Part shown: positions 21,401 to 31,178 of the stretch, piece by piece
Position numbering within the stretch: position 1 is the first letter of the stretch
How the letters are laid out: each line of letters starts with the position of its first letter
Source of the DNA: Haematococcus lacustris
Taxonomy: Eukaryota > Chlorophyta > Chlorophyceae > Chlamydomonadales > Haematococcaceae
Length of the DNA stretch: 64,000 nt
NCBI GenBank assembly: GCA_030144725.1
Contig: JASKMD010000006.1
Location: 3,882,302 to 3,946,301, forward strand
Direction: 5' to 3'
Translations under genes and position numbers: made by a program
Notes under the pieces: generated by a model
Seen by the model: the letters and a program-made list of their open reading frames with translations, nothing else
The model's database searches: none
Told to the model about the DNA's origin: nothing

Positions 21401-21941
21401 TTTACACCAGCCTTCCCTGGCATGGTCCTCACCACTGCGACCCAGGCAGGAGCAGCCAGGGTTAGGAGCGCTGGGGCAGTACCCGGCAGGCCAACTTCAC
21501 AACCAGCAGCAGTCTGAGGCCAGCAGGCGCTATGCAGCCCCATCCCAGCCTGCAGCCAGGCTGTCCACCCGGTGGGACTCCACCAGCAGCCACCCATCCA
21601 CAGCACCGCGTCAGTTCGACGACAGACCAGGCACAGCTCCTGCTGGCTTTGTAGGGGCAGCGGGGGGTAAATGGCTGGGCCAGCCCACGTCTCCTTTGAG
21701 AGCAGCGGCCGCCTCTTCAAACACATGGAGCAGCGGCCAGGGCATGCAAGTAGAGCAGGGCGGCAGGGCCGTTAACCTGGGGTCTGCATACTCCTACGCT
21801 GCAGCTGCAGGCTTCTCCTCGCAGTCGGCCAGGGCGGTGCGGAACCAGTCTGAACGGCCAGGGCCAGGCACAGCCTTGAGGGGCGGGGTGGCAGCTTCAC
21901 TGGCCCGCCCGGCACAGCGCCAGGGGCCCAACCGTTTCTGA
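18490..21941 (+). CDS. Unknown protein, large disordered C-terminus
   Basis: Candidate exons: 18490-18678 (MGTLKKGAKKIHRRLK, DPEDFKQIFGLGKGNAYMP), 19223-19306 (VKESLFSALPQSRFFDSQ), 19693-19731 (VDAEAGPRKASCV) and a long last exon beginning between about 20060 and 20150 and ending TGA at 21941. The first three join in phase 0 with GTCAGG, GTGAGG and GTGAGT donors. The acceptor of the last exon could not be fixed by phase. The N-terminus is basic and helical. The last exon is about 600 residues of Pro/Ser/Gln/Ala-rich, probably unstructured sequence. An alternative start at 18451 exists. It could instead be a downstream extension of the NIPA transcript unit. I recognise no family. Confidence 0.55.
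18656..18862 (+). repeat. 30-bp repeat containing splice-like signals
   Basis: About five to six copies of a unit like CAGAAGGTCAGGGGCAGTGA CC, each carrying an AAG-GTCAGG donor-like and a GACCAG acceptor-like motif. It begins exactly at the end of the first exon of the unknown gene, so the donor appears duplicated along the intron. Confidence 0.85.
19385..19570 (+). repeat. 33-bp CTGCTGCCCTGCTGCAG minisatellite
   Basis: Diverged tandem units of roughly 30-33 bases (GGGCTGTGCTACTTGCTGCC), four to five copies, in an intron of the unknown plus-strand gene. Confidence 0.8.
19820..19850 (+). repeat. (CA)n microsatellite
   Basis: CA dinucleotide run with a few interruptions, intronic. Confidence 0.9.
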
Positions 21942-22919
21942 TCAACCACTTAGCAGCAGGGGGGTGGCGCCTGGGTATGGGGAGTGGGATGGCAGCCATG
22001 GGGGGTCACCCTAAGGGGGTGTTCTTGCTTCGAGACATCCACCTTGATAGTTGTGCAGGAGTGCTTCGTCAACACAGGTCTTTGGGTCAGGTCCTCAGAT
22101 CAGGTGCTCAGATCAGGTGTACCTTAGATCAGGTTCTCAGATCAGGTCTCCATGTCCGCAGGTGACTGTAGTCAATAGACACTCCCATATGCTTGGTCAC
22201 ACACAGGCCACTCCCAGGTTCCTAGGTCTAGACACGCAGGCAATGCAATCATGGCAGGCGACCAGACCACCAGAGGTCGGACCATCAAGCTTTAGGTGGC
22301 AGTAATAGAGAGACGGCTGATCTGAATGACAAGGCTGCATGCGTCTGTTACATGCTGAACTTGAAGGGCTTACTTGTGGTTGTTGTGCTTTGCTGCTGAT
22401 GATGGAGGACGTCTTGAGGGCCATACACCCTTTCCGGGTGTACAGGGCTATCAGCAATGCACCTTAAACAACTCTCTTGTGCTTTGCAAGCCGTGACTGA
22501 ATACTTCACATGTCATACTTTGCAAGCCCTCATCATGGTCTGTGCGTTCCTGTGCATCAGATGGTCCTGTGCATCAGATGGACTATGCTGCAGGGGCATG
22601 CCTAGGCCACAGCAAAGCACGGACTAGACGCCACCAGACACCACAGCCATCCACCTCTCTCTCCTCCCTCCTGCTTACTTCATGCCACCCCTTCAGACGT
22701 TCAGCCGTCGTGCTGGCATACCTGCGGTTTCTCCTGCTGCTACCCCTGCTGCTGCCACCGATGTACCTCCCCCAAGTGGCTGACTCACACCGCTATGGCT
22801 GCACTCACATCTGCTGATAGCACTGCCGCTGCTGTACCTGCTTCTGCCACAGCTATGCCTCCTGCAAGGTGCCTCCTCTGCTGTGCTTTCCACACCTGCT
22901 GCCCCCGCTGTGCCTGCAG
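21942..22919 (+). other. No gene resolved; AGATCAGGT repeats at 22079-22152
   Basis: Between the TGA at 21941 and the exon at 22920 there is a cluster of CTCAGATCAGGT repeats (five copies, about 15-20 bases apart) and pyrimidine-rich DNA. It may contain upstream exons of the next gene, but none could be phased. Confidence 0.5.
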
Positions 22920-24156
22920 GACTTGGACCGGCAGTCGGCCCCCCTGCTGTCAGGGCCCTGCAGTACAGACCCAGCAGCCTCTGGCCACAGCAGCAGCAGC
23001 ATGCGGGATGACCTGCAGGGCAATCGCTCCAACTCCTGTGGATCAGGCAGCCGGCCATGGGAGCAGCAGGGCACCTTGCAAGACATTGTGAGCAAGACAG
23101 TCAAGCAGGTGCGCCGACACCCACCCACCCACCCACTTCATCCTAGAGCATGCCAAGGCAAACCCAGTGCTGACTCATTGAGCTGCAAGGGCACACACGG
23201 GCCAACATCCACCCACCCACCCACCCACCAACCCAGGGCGGGCCACGTCAGACCAGCCAGGTCAGGAGGGGGTTGCCTGAATGAGCCTCCTCCTTGAGCC
23301 TCCTTGCTTTCCTTCCTTTCCTGTCCTCCCTTGCTTTCCTTGCTTCCTTTGCTCCTGGGCCTCCTTCCTTTTGGGGGTTGCCTGGATGAGCCTCTGGGGC
23401 ACATTGGGTGGCTGTGGGGGGCAGGTGCAGTCTAAGGGTACGGGAGGCTGCTGCTGTGGCAGTGGCTGCATACGGGCGGAAGGCTAGGCTGCAAGGAGCC
23501 TGAATAGGAGCGGATCCCTGATTGCTGGGCAGGCTGGCCTGGTAAAAGAGAGCCCAGCAAGGGCTCCAGGCCTGCCCTGCGCTTTGAACCTGCCTTTGGG
23601 ACATGCCCCTGCTGAGCTGACCCAGCTGCCTGCTGCGCCCCACCCTGCTTGCTGCTGGGCTCCTCCGCTGCTGGGCGTGAGGCAGTAGTAGTATCAGCAG
23701 CTGAGGTTGCCTCGCTGCTTTTGACAGCCTTGACACGCCCGGATTATGTGCTTACGCGGCTTCCTAGTGGCCAGTGCTTCTTACCTACAGTGTAAGCCTT
23801 GCCTTTCTTTGCCTTCCCAGTCATTCCTTACTTTCCTTGTTTTCCTTGCTTCCTTTGCTCTTGGGCCTCCTTGTTTTTGTACGTTGGCTTGTTTCCATGC
23901 AAGCCCTGCCCCCCCTACTCGATACCTACTCCTACCCTGGACAAACACTATGCAGGTCGAGGAGGTTGCAGCCCGCGCACGGGACTCTGTGGAAGCCAAG
24001 CTTGCCCGGATAAAGCAGGAGCAGGCCCTGGCATACCGCAGCTTGCAGGATAAGGACGTGGAGGCGCAGACCCCTCTGCCCCTAGCGCCTGGCGCTGCAC
24101 ACTCCCCTCTGACCCAACCGTTGCGCAGCCAAGAAAGCACCTCAGCCAACAGCTGA
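22920..24156 (+). CDS. 3' exons of an unknown coiled-coil protein
   Basis: Two exons join in phase 0: 22920-23108 (DLDRQSAPLLSG ... LQDIVSKTVKQ, donor GTGCGC) and 23956-24156 (VEEVAARARDSVEAKLARIK, QEQALAYRSLQDKD, TGA). The joined segment shows heptad-like charged and hydrophobic alternation typical of a coiled coil. The intron holds CTTGCTTTCC pyrimidine repeats in two places (about 23285-23380 and 23795-23880). It could be the 3' end of the gene starting at 18490 if that gene splices before its TGA, or a separate gene. The function is unknown. Confidence 0.55.
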
Positions 24157-24850
24157 CGAGGCTGGTGGGAGATGACGGCCAGTGCTGTGTGCTGGCCGCT
24201 GGGAACCTGCCTGATAGCTGAGCCACCTCAGGTCACACTTTGTGAGGCTGGTGAGGCACTGCGGCTGGTGGTGATGTGTGTGTTAGCCCAGCCGCCAGAC
24301 TTGTCTGACCAGCTGCCAGGCACCAGCTGGGCAGCTGGGGCTGCTGCTGGAGACTGCATGGCTAACCCCTCAGTCCACGCCAAGAACACCCCTCAGAGTA
24401 GCGGAGGCACAGCAGAGGCACAGCAGAGGCACAGCAGAGGCGCAGCAGAGGCTACGCAGCTGCCCCCTCCCTCCCCTCCCCCGAAAGAAAGCACTTGGGC
24501 TGGGAGCACATCCCTTCCAGCTGCCTGACCTAACTGATGGGTACTTCAAAGCGGGATTGCGACCGTTGGTGTGCGTTGGCCGCCAGGCCTTGGGCTCATC
24601 TGCCCTACACAATATGGTGCAACTGTATGGCAGTTGCCTGAGGCTTCGCTGGCTGTTCATTGTGGAGGAGCTGATGGCTGCCACCCTGAGCAACACCATC
24701 CACGGCCTTCAACCCCCTCTGGGAGGGTGTGACTGTGGGCAGATGTTAGTAATGCCATGCGCATCCATGCAGATCATGGCTGTGCTAACAAACAAAGACC
24801 TTTGGTAGCACAACTACATGTCATTTTGCACGCTCATTGATCGCTTGTGA
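24157..24850. other. No gene resolved
   Basis: The segment includes a GGCACAGCAGA repeat at about 24405-24450 and an open plus-strand stretch near 24557-24808 that resembles no family known to me. It could be the 3' region of the preceding gene. Confidence 0.4.
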
Positions 24851-24891
24851 CGGCTCACACATCTGCACATGCAGCTGTCATGTGTGAGCCG
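24851..24891. other. Strong hairpin with nested inner stem
   Basis: CGGCTCACACAT (24851-24862) pairs perfectly with ATGTGTGAGCCG (24880-24891). The 17-base loop contains a further CTGCA/TGCAG stem. Role unknown: it may be a terminator-like or transposon-end structure. Confidence 0.8.
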
Positions 24892-25247
24892 ACAGAAACC
24901 TGCTAGCCGCATGTTTACAGCTGGATATAAATCCATCACACCAGCAATTATCTGATGCTAGTAAGATCATGCCGTGCAGTAAGGGTACGTCGCCAACATG
25001 ATATCGGAGGATGCTTCGCGCTTGTCAGGAAAGCAAACGCCCTCCTGTAGTAGATAATTGGCGGTCCGAGAGTATTATGTAGTAGATAATGGTGTCGCGG
25101 GTCGTTTTAGGCGGTTTAAAAAGGCGAGGCCCTGGCGCGGGGCAGCTCGGGACCGAAGCCAGCGGACACGGAGCGTAGCGACACTCCCCTCAGGGTCAGG
25201 TGGGGTGGGTCAGGTTGGGGTGGGTTAGGTTGGGTTGGGTCAGGCGG
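24892..25247. other. Region 5' of the LINE, duplicated GTAGTAGATAAT and GGGT-rich tract
   Basis: A direct repeat TGTAGTAGATAAT(T)GG occurs at about 25045 and 25078. A T/A-rich box (TTTAAAAAGG) lies near 25115. The tract 25195-25247 is built of GGGTCAGGTTGGGGT-like units and may be part of the LINE 5' leader. No gene is seen. Confidence 0.45.
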
Positions 25248-26530
25248 GGTGGTCCTTTACACCCTCATGCACACCTTGGGAGCCTCGGACGGGATGGTTG
25301 ATTGGGCTCGGATCCTCCTTCACAACACCTAGGCTGTTACCCACGTCAACGGCACAGACTCACCCCTTTTCACCTGGTCCGCGGGCGTCCGACAAGGCTG
25401 CCCCCTCTCACCCCTCCTTTACCTCTTTGTGGCTCAAGGGTTCGCCTCCTGGCTCATCTCCCACCCACAGCTAGGCGTGCGGATCGGAGGCTCTCGGCTC
25501 GTCTGCACTTTCTTCGCTGACGATACCCAGATTCACCAAGGCGACCTCACAGACCCTGCCCTCTCCACCCTCTCCCTTGCTCTCACTACCTTTGGAGACG
25601 CTTCGGGGCAACGGGTAAACACAGACAAATCCTTTGCTGTCCTCATTGGCGTCCCCCTCCCCTCTCCCCCCACCCATCTGGCTGGCATCCCTGTCCATCA
25701 CTCCGCCACTTCCCTTGGCATCCAACAGGCCAACCCTACCCTCTCTTCCCCCACCCCTCGCCACACCAGAGCCACCCGAGCCTCTCTTAGACCTCCAAAC
25801 ACCCTCTCCCCTCACCCCGACCCAGCTACCTCCTCAGCCTGGGAGGAGCGCCTGAGGCAAGCCACCAAACACCTCCACCGTCTCAACGGCCTCCCCCTCT
25901 CTACCATGGGCAAGGGCATCGCCTCCTCCACCTATGCCCTTAGCACCTTCCTCTACCACGCCGAATTCTCGGGCCTACCACCTACTCTCCCTACCTTCAC
26001 CCATACCCTCTACCACCTTGTGGTCAAGAACCTCCCTTACCCCCTTGCCATAGGCCGTCCTGCTGACGGAGGTTTTGGCCTCCTACCTCTAAGAGAACAT
26101 ATCCAGGCTCGGCACGCCGCCATGGCTACACGGCTTCTACACCACCTCATCAATGACCACGCCTACTCCACCCTTCCCTCCCCGTCCCCCCCACCAGCCA
26201 ATCCCACCCTTCACCCCCCACCCTTTACCCGCCCTACACCTACCCGCCCCTTCCTCACTTTTATCCGTTCCTTCCTCTCCAATCTCTACCACACCCTTCA
26301 CTCCCTCTTCTCCCGTTTTTTCACCCCCCTTCTCTCCTCCAGCCTACCACCTAGCCCCTCCCGAGACAGCCCCTCCCACCCTACCCAGCCTTCTCATACC
26401 AACCCCAACACCCTCCCCCCTTCACCAACCCCCCCAACCCCCTCTCAATCATCCCCTTCATGGATCCCCCTAGCAGCCACCCTCCTCACCCACGCCTGTC
26501 CCTCTCTCCACCCTGCTCATACCCTCCTTC
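25248..26530 (+). pseudogene. LINE reverse transcriptase, first half
   Basis: The frame reads through VVLYTLMHTLGAS, an in-frame TAG at 25330-25332, then VNGTDSPLFTWSAGVRQGC and PLSPLLY (RT block with GxxQGxPLSP) and FADD at 25513-25524, the catalytic di-Asp box seen as YADD/FADD in L1-type RTs. It continues with GLPLSTMGKGIAS and GGFGLLPLREHI. The fingers part upstream is missing (5' truncation). The frame ends only because element C starts at 26531. Confidence 0.85.
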
Positions 26531-26689
26531 CACTCACGATAAACAAGGACCGGTCGCGATTGGACCGACCATAGCTCATTGGAAAGAGGAGTAGAAGGCC
26601 GTTCGAACGGTACAAGTCTTATGTAACTCCGTGCATCCGTTGCGACGTAATTTGGCCGCGATTTTCTTAACCAAGCAATCTGCACAGAT

Positions 26690-27030
26690 GTCGTATGTCC
26701 TTAGTCTGCACAGCTTTTGCTTGTCGACATCTGCACAGCTGCAGGCGATGTCGACATCTGTGCAGCTGCGGGAAGTCGACATCTGCACAGATGTTGTATA
26801 CCGCGACCAACATCTGTGCAGCTGCTGACGACGACATCTGCACAGATGTTGACTTTTACATCTGAGCCTTGGCTGTGCAGATGTTGACACCGACATCTGC
26901 ACAGATGTCGACTATTACATTCGAGCCTTGGCTGTGCAGATGTTGTCTATAGCATCTGCACAGATGTCGACTTTTACATTCGCGGCTTGGCTGTGCAGAT
27001 GTCGTGGCTTCATCTGCACAGATGTCGACT
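26690..27030. repeat. CATCTGCACAGATG subterminal repeats, left
   Basis: About 14 copies, in both orientations, of the near-palindrome CATCTGCACAGATG, often extended to GACATCTGCACAGATGTCGA, separated by 10-20 bases of variable sequence. Confidence 0.92.
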
Positions 27031-27044
27031 ATTTCATCGACTCT

Positions 27045-27375
27045 TACATCCGCAAAACACATGTATTGACACCCAAACATCCCGCAACATCCCCGCAAAA
27101 CACATGTATTGACCACCAAACACCCCGCAACACCTTGCTACACCCCCGCAAAACACATGTATTGACGACCAAACACCCCGCAACACCTCGCTACACCCCC
27201 GCAAAACACATGCATTGACACCCAAACATCCCGCAACATCCCCGCAAAACACATGCATTGACACCCAAACATCCCGCAACATCCCCGCAAAACACATGCA
27301 TTGACACCCAAACATCCCGCAACATCCCCGCAAAACACATGCATTGACACCCAAACATCCCGCAACACCTCACTA
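27045..27375 (+). repeat. 43/53-bp tandem repeat CCGCAAAACACATG
   Basis: Tandem units of 43 bases (core CATTGACACCCAAACATCCC) and longer 53-base variants with GACCACCAAACACC. Related but diverged units occur in element D at about 46000-46160 and 46965-47110. Confidence 0.9.
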
Positions 27376-27600
27376 CGGGACTTGCAAGCACATGTCTCGA
27401 TGCACCATCACTCCACAACACCTCAATATGGATATGCTAAGCACATGCATTGATGCACCCAATGACCGCAACACCCCCCTACGATGTGACAAGGTAGCAA
27501 CGACACAACACAACAACAAGGTGACACCACACACCACCATCACCATCACCATCACCATCACCACACTCAGGTTGAACATGCATCACCATCACCATCACCA

Positions 27601-27823
27601 TCATCCACACCACCACACCACACCACACCACACCACACCACACCACACCACACCACACCACACCACACCACACCACACCACACCACACCACACCACACCA
27701 CACCACACCACACCACACCACACCACACCACACCACACCACACCACACCACACCACACCACACCACACCACACCACACCACACCACACCACACCGCACCG
27801 CACCGCACCGCACCGCACCGCAC
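27601..27823 (+). repeat. (CCACA)n then (CCGCA)n pentanucleotide array
   Basis: CCACA units to about 27790 switch to CCGCA for about six units and then meet the GGGCT array. All three share a 5-base period. Confidence 0.95.
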
Positions 27824-28119
27824 CTGGGCTGGGCTGGGCTGGGCTGGGCTGGGCTGGGCTGGGCTGGGCTGGGCTGGGCTGGGCTGGGCTGGGCTGGGCT
27901 GGGCTGGGCTGGGCTGGGCTGGGCTGGGCTGGGCTGGGCTGGGCTGGGCTGGGCTGGGCTGGGCTGGGCTGGGCTGGGCTGGGCTGGGCTGGGCTGGGCT
28001 GGGCTGGGCTGGGCTGGGCTGGGCTGGGCTGGGCTGGGCTGGGCTGGGCTGGGCTGGGCTGGGCTGGGCTGGGCTGGGCTGGGCTGGGCTGGGCTGGGCT
28101 GGGCTGGGCTGGGCTGGGT
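27824..28119 (+). repeat. (GGGCT)n pentanucleotide satellite, second array
   Basis: About 59 nearly perfect GGGCT units, the same satellite as at 6161-6657. Confidence 0.97.
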
Positions 28120-28749
28120 GTAGGGGAAGGGGAGGTTGGGACCATTGAACCTGCAACAATTCAGATGTTGGCAAATAGTCTGGCAAGGTACTTGGAGCCA
28201 CATGACTGCAAGATAAAATACTCACCATTCGCTAGGGTGGGGTTTGTGTGGGTGCACCCAACTTTGTTTCACGTGCACCCAGCTTCGTCGCATGCATGGC
28301 TCCTGACCGCCTCCGGGCTCCTCCACTCCTCTTCCGCTCCGTCTCACAGGCTTCGGGCTACGTGTCCTAGTTGCACCTCATGCATTTGCCGCATCTTTGC
28401 ATCGCTGTGTCGCTGCATCGCTGCACCTCCTTCCGTTTTCTGTCGCTATATCTTGATCCTATCGCTTAACCTGATGGCATCTGGTCGCCTAAGCGGCTGG
28501 CTGGCTCGTAGCTAGCCTTTTGGCGACGATTTTTGTTGGCTGCTCCTGGCTGCTCATTGCTGCTATGTGGGGAAATCTAGGCTCCTTCGCGGTTCCTTGG
28601 CTTCCTTCGCGCCACCTTTGCGAAAACTTCATGCAGATATCACACAGATTGTTGAAGAATGGAAGAGTCTTGATTCCTTCGCGGTGACTTTGCTTTCTTC
28701 GCGGTGCCTTTGCGTAACCTTTATGCAAGCCTTTTCTTCATGTGCACAG
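28120..28749 (+). other. Interior of element C, no gene seen
   Basis: Mixed sequence with CCTTCGCGG repeats near 28585-28710. No ORF with recognisable content. Confidence 0.5.
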
Positions 28750-29270
28750 CTGCACTACTTGGCATCTGTGCAGATGTCCAGGTATTCATCTGTGCAGATG
28801 TCGACATTGTCGGCATCTGCACAGATGTCGTCCTTAAATTATAACCGGCATCTGCACAGATGTCGCCCTTATATGCATCTGCACAGATTTAATTACCGAC
28901 ATCTGCACAGATGTCGCCTTTATTAGCATCTGCACAGATGTCGTCCTTAAATTATAACCGACATCTGCACAGATGTCGCCTTTTTATGCATCTGCACAGA
29001 TTTAATAACCGGCATCTGCACAGATGTTGCCTTTATTAGCATCTGCACAGATGTCGTCCTTAAATTATAACCGGCATCTGCACAGATGTCGCCTTTTTAT
29101 GCATCTGCACAGATTTAATTACCGACACCTGCACAGATGTCGCCTTTATTAGCATCTGCACAGATTTAATAACCGGCATCTGCACAGATGTCGCTTTTCC
29201 TAAAGGCATCGACATGCAGCTGCACAGATGACATGCTCATTTAACCGACATCTGCACAGATTCCCAAAAA
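28750..29270. repeat. CATCTGCACAGATG subterminal repeats, right
   Basis: About 18 copies of the same near-palindrome as the left side, here in 35-60-base higher-order units with TCCTTAAATTATAACCG and TTTAATTACCGAC spacers. Confidence 0.92.
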
Positions 29271-29438
29271 GGGGGGGGTACCTCGCGCGCGGATCGATGT
29301 ATCTTCGCAACCGCTGCGAGTTAGGACTTCATTCAAGAGCGAGGTCCCCCTTAAACTCAACGCTCTATCGCTCTATCGGAGCAGAAAGTCCATCCGATGC
29401 AAAAAAGGCCCCCGCGTCGGCCTTATTTATCGTGAGTG

Positions 29439-30411
29439 TCTCTCTACCCAAGCCACCGTTCCTGACATTTCTCGAGGCATCATAGGCCTCCCTGCACTCC
29501 ACCAACCCCACCTACTCCCCCAAGGCATCATTACCCTCATGTGCCAAGCCCTCCAAGCCCTCGGCCCTTTATCCCTTCCCGCTACCTCTCCCAGCCAACC
29601 CCTCCCAATTACACCAGTCCCCCTCCAACACCTTACCTCCCTCTCTTGGTCCTCACCCACCACCTTTGCCCCTCGGGTCTTCCCCACCCTCATTGGGACC
29701 CCTGTGAGGGTCTTCACCTCCATGCTCACTCCCCACATCACCTCTGCCCGCAAGCAGGCCCACATCTCTTACATCAACCAAGCTCTATCCACACCTCACC
29801 CACATACCTCTCGAGCGCTAGCCCTTCAAGCTTTCACTGCCAACCTTAACAAAGCCTGGAAGATTCCTTGCTCCAACCTCCTTAAAGAGACCCTATGGCG
29901 CTTGAGCATCAATGCCATCCCTGGGAGCCGCATCACCCCCTGGTCTTGCCCTTGCGACCCCTCTCACCATCCCCGTCACAGCCGCCAACACAGCTTCTGG
30001 AGTTGCCCCATCGCCGTTACCATTAGACAACAGCTCTCCCTCAACCTCGGCACCCAAGTTCACCAATCCTCCCTTTGGTGCCTCATCCCCCCCACCCCTA
30101 CCTTCCCTCCTTCCCTCTGGAGCCTGGTTTGCATGGCTGCCCTTGATGCGATGGACTTTGGCCGTCGCCGTCTCTGGGCTCTCACCCATCACCCCACCAC
30201 CCAAGCGACCGCTCCTTCCACCCTTTCCCCCATTTCTGCAGCCAGCCAACTTGCTATCTCTACCTTTTGGCTTCACCTACAAGACTTCACCCTAGCCCAT
30301 CCCAACCCTCCTGGCTGGAACCTCCCCCATCCCCATCCCTTCATCTCTACTCAAGACGGATCCCTTAGTGTCACTTTCCCGGTTACTCCTCCTAGTCCCT
30401 CTGACTCTTAA
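29439..30411 (+). pseudogene. LINE C-terminal half
   Basis: Continues the LINE frame after element C: STQATVPDISRGIIGLPAL, then WKIPCSNLLKETLWRLSINA and a CPC-x8-H-x3-RQHSFWSC cluster, the zinc-knuckle-like segment near the end of L1-type pol proteins. Ends TAA at 30409-30411. No frameshift is seen in this half. Confidence 0.78.
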
Positions 30412-31178
30412 CGTGTTTCACTCCCCTCTCCTTCCTAGCCCTCCTAGCTTTTGCGTCCTTACTAGCCCTCCAACCTTTTGCGCCCCTTGCTCCTCCGCTT
30501 CTCTGACTTCTCCGCTTCTCGAGGTCTCTCACACGCTCCCTTTAGCTCCCTTCCCCTTCCTTCTCTGAGTTCTTTCTCTCCTAGGTAGTTCCCCTTCTCT
30601 TTCCCTTTCTCTCTGTTCTCTCCTAAGTCTTTTACCTTTGGAGGTTGGCTTGTATCCACCCGAGCCCTACCTCCTTAGTGTAACAACTACTACTACTACC
30701 CCTGTGTATAGTCTCCTCAGCTCCTGCAAACTCACATCCTTGCCAAGTGTGACATTACCAAAAAACTGGACTCTGGGGTCAGCTGCCACTCCACTGAACT
30801 GGGTGGTGACGTTCTGTGCAGGCACATGTCAGGGACAGGCATCCAGGTGTGAGGTGGCTATGCTAGGGACTGCTCTGTAGCCATGTGGGCGTCATGACTG
30901 CGGCAAATCTGAGAGCCTCCCCAGCCCTACAGCCCAGATAGCTGTGCCGCGACCTTTGACCACTGATGTGGCTGCTGCACCCCTGAGCATAACTACACTC
31001 CGCAGCAGAGTGGTTCCTGAGGGTGATGCCATGCTGGTAAAGCCGCGGATGACCGGCTGCCAGGCAGGTGGAGCACACCCTGCCATCAGCTGGTGATAGA
31101 ACTTCCACCTCCTCACTAGCTGGTGTGGCAAGATAGCCCAGGTTCAGCTCTCTCTTGCCTTGGTGGGCTGGTGGTCCG

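Larger units (their letters stand above)
26531..29438. mobile_element. TIR transposon C inside the LINE (2-bp TSD TC)
   Basis: The left end CACTCACGATAAACAAGG (26531) is matched by the inverse right end CCTTATTTATCGTGAGTG (ends 29438). TC flanks both sides. Deleting the 2,908 bases and one TC restores the LINE frame codon for codon (ACC CTC CTT CTC TCT ACC CAA). There is no transposase. Near-palindromic CATCTGCACAGATG repeats lie at both ends, with satellites between. Its right terminus matches the left terminus of element D at the AAGGCCGA block, so C and D belong to one family. Confidence 0.9.
25248..30703 (+). mobile_element. L1-like LINE, 5'-truncated, split by element C
   Basis: Non-LTR retrotransposon with RT motifs in 25248-26530 and the C-terminal zinc-knuckle region in 29439-30411, then a pyrimidine-rich 3' UTR and a short (CTA)n/TAAC tail near 30680-30703. 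The 3' end abuts a ferredoxin-reductase exon on the opposite strand (RRLYT), so the LINE landed in that gene. The 5' boundary is approximate. Confidence 0.82.

Noticed and set aside
22195..22460. Minus-strand ORF with Cys-rich ending
   Set aside because: No splice or family support; ordinary open frame in intergenic DNA.
25195..25247. Telomere-like GGTTAGG/GGTTGGG units
   Set aside because: Irregular, internal and short; better explained as LINE leader or simple G/T-rich DNA.
27344..28228. Long His/Thr and Pro/Ala repeat ORFs on both strands
   Set aside because: Translations of CCACA and GGGCT arrays.
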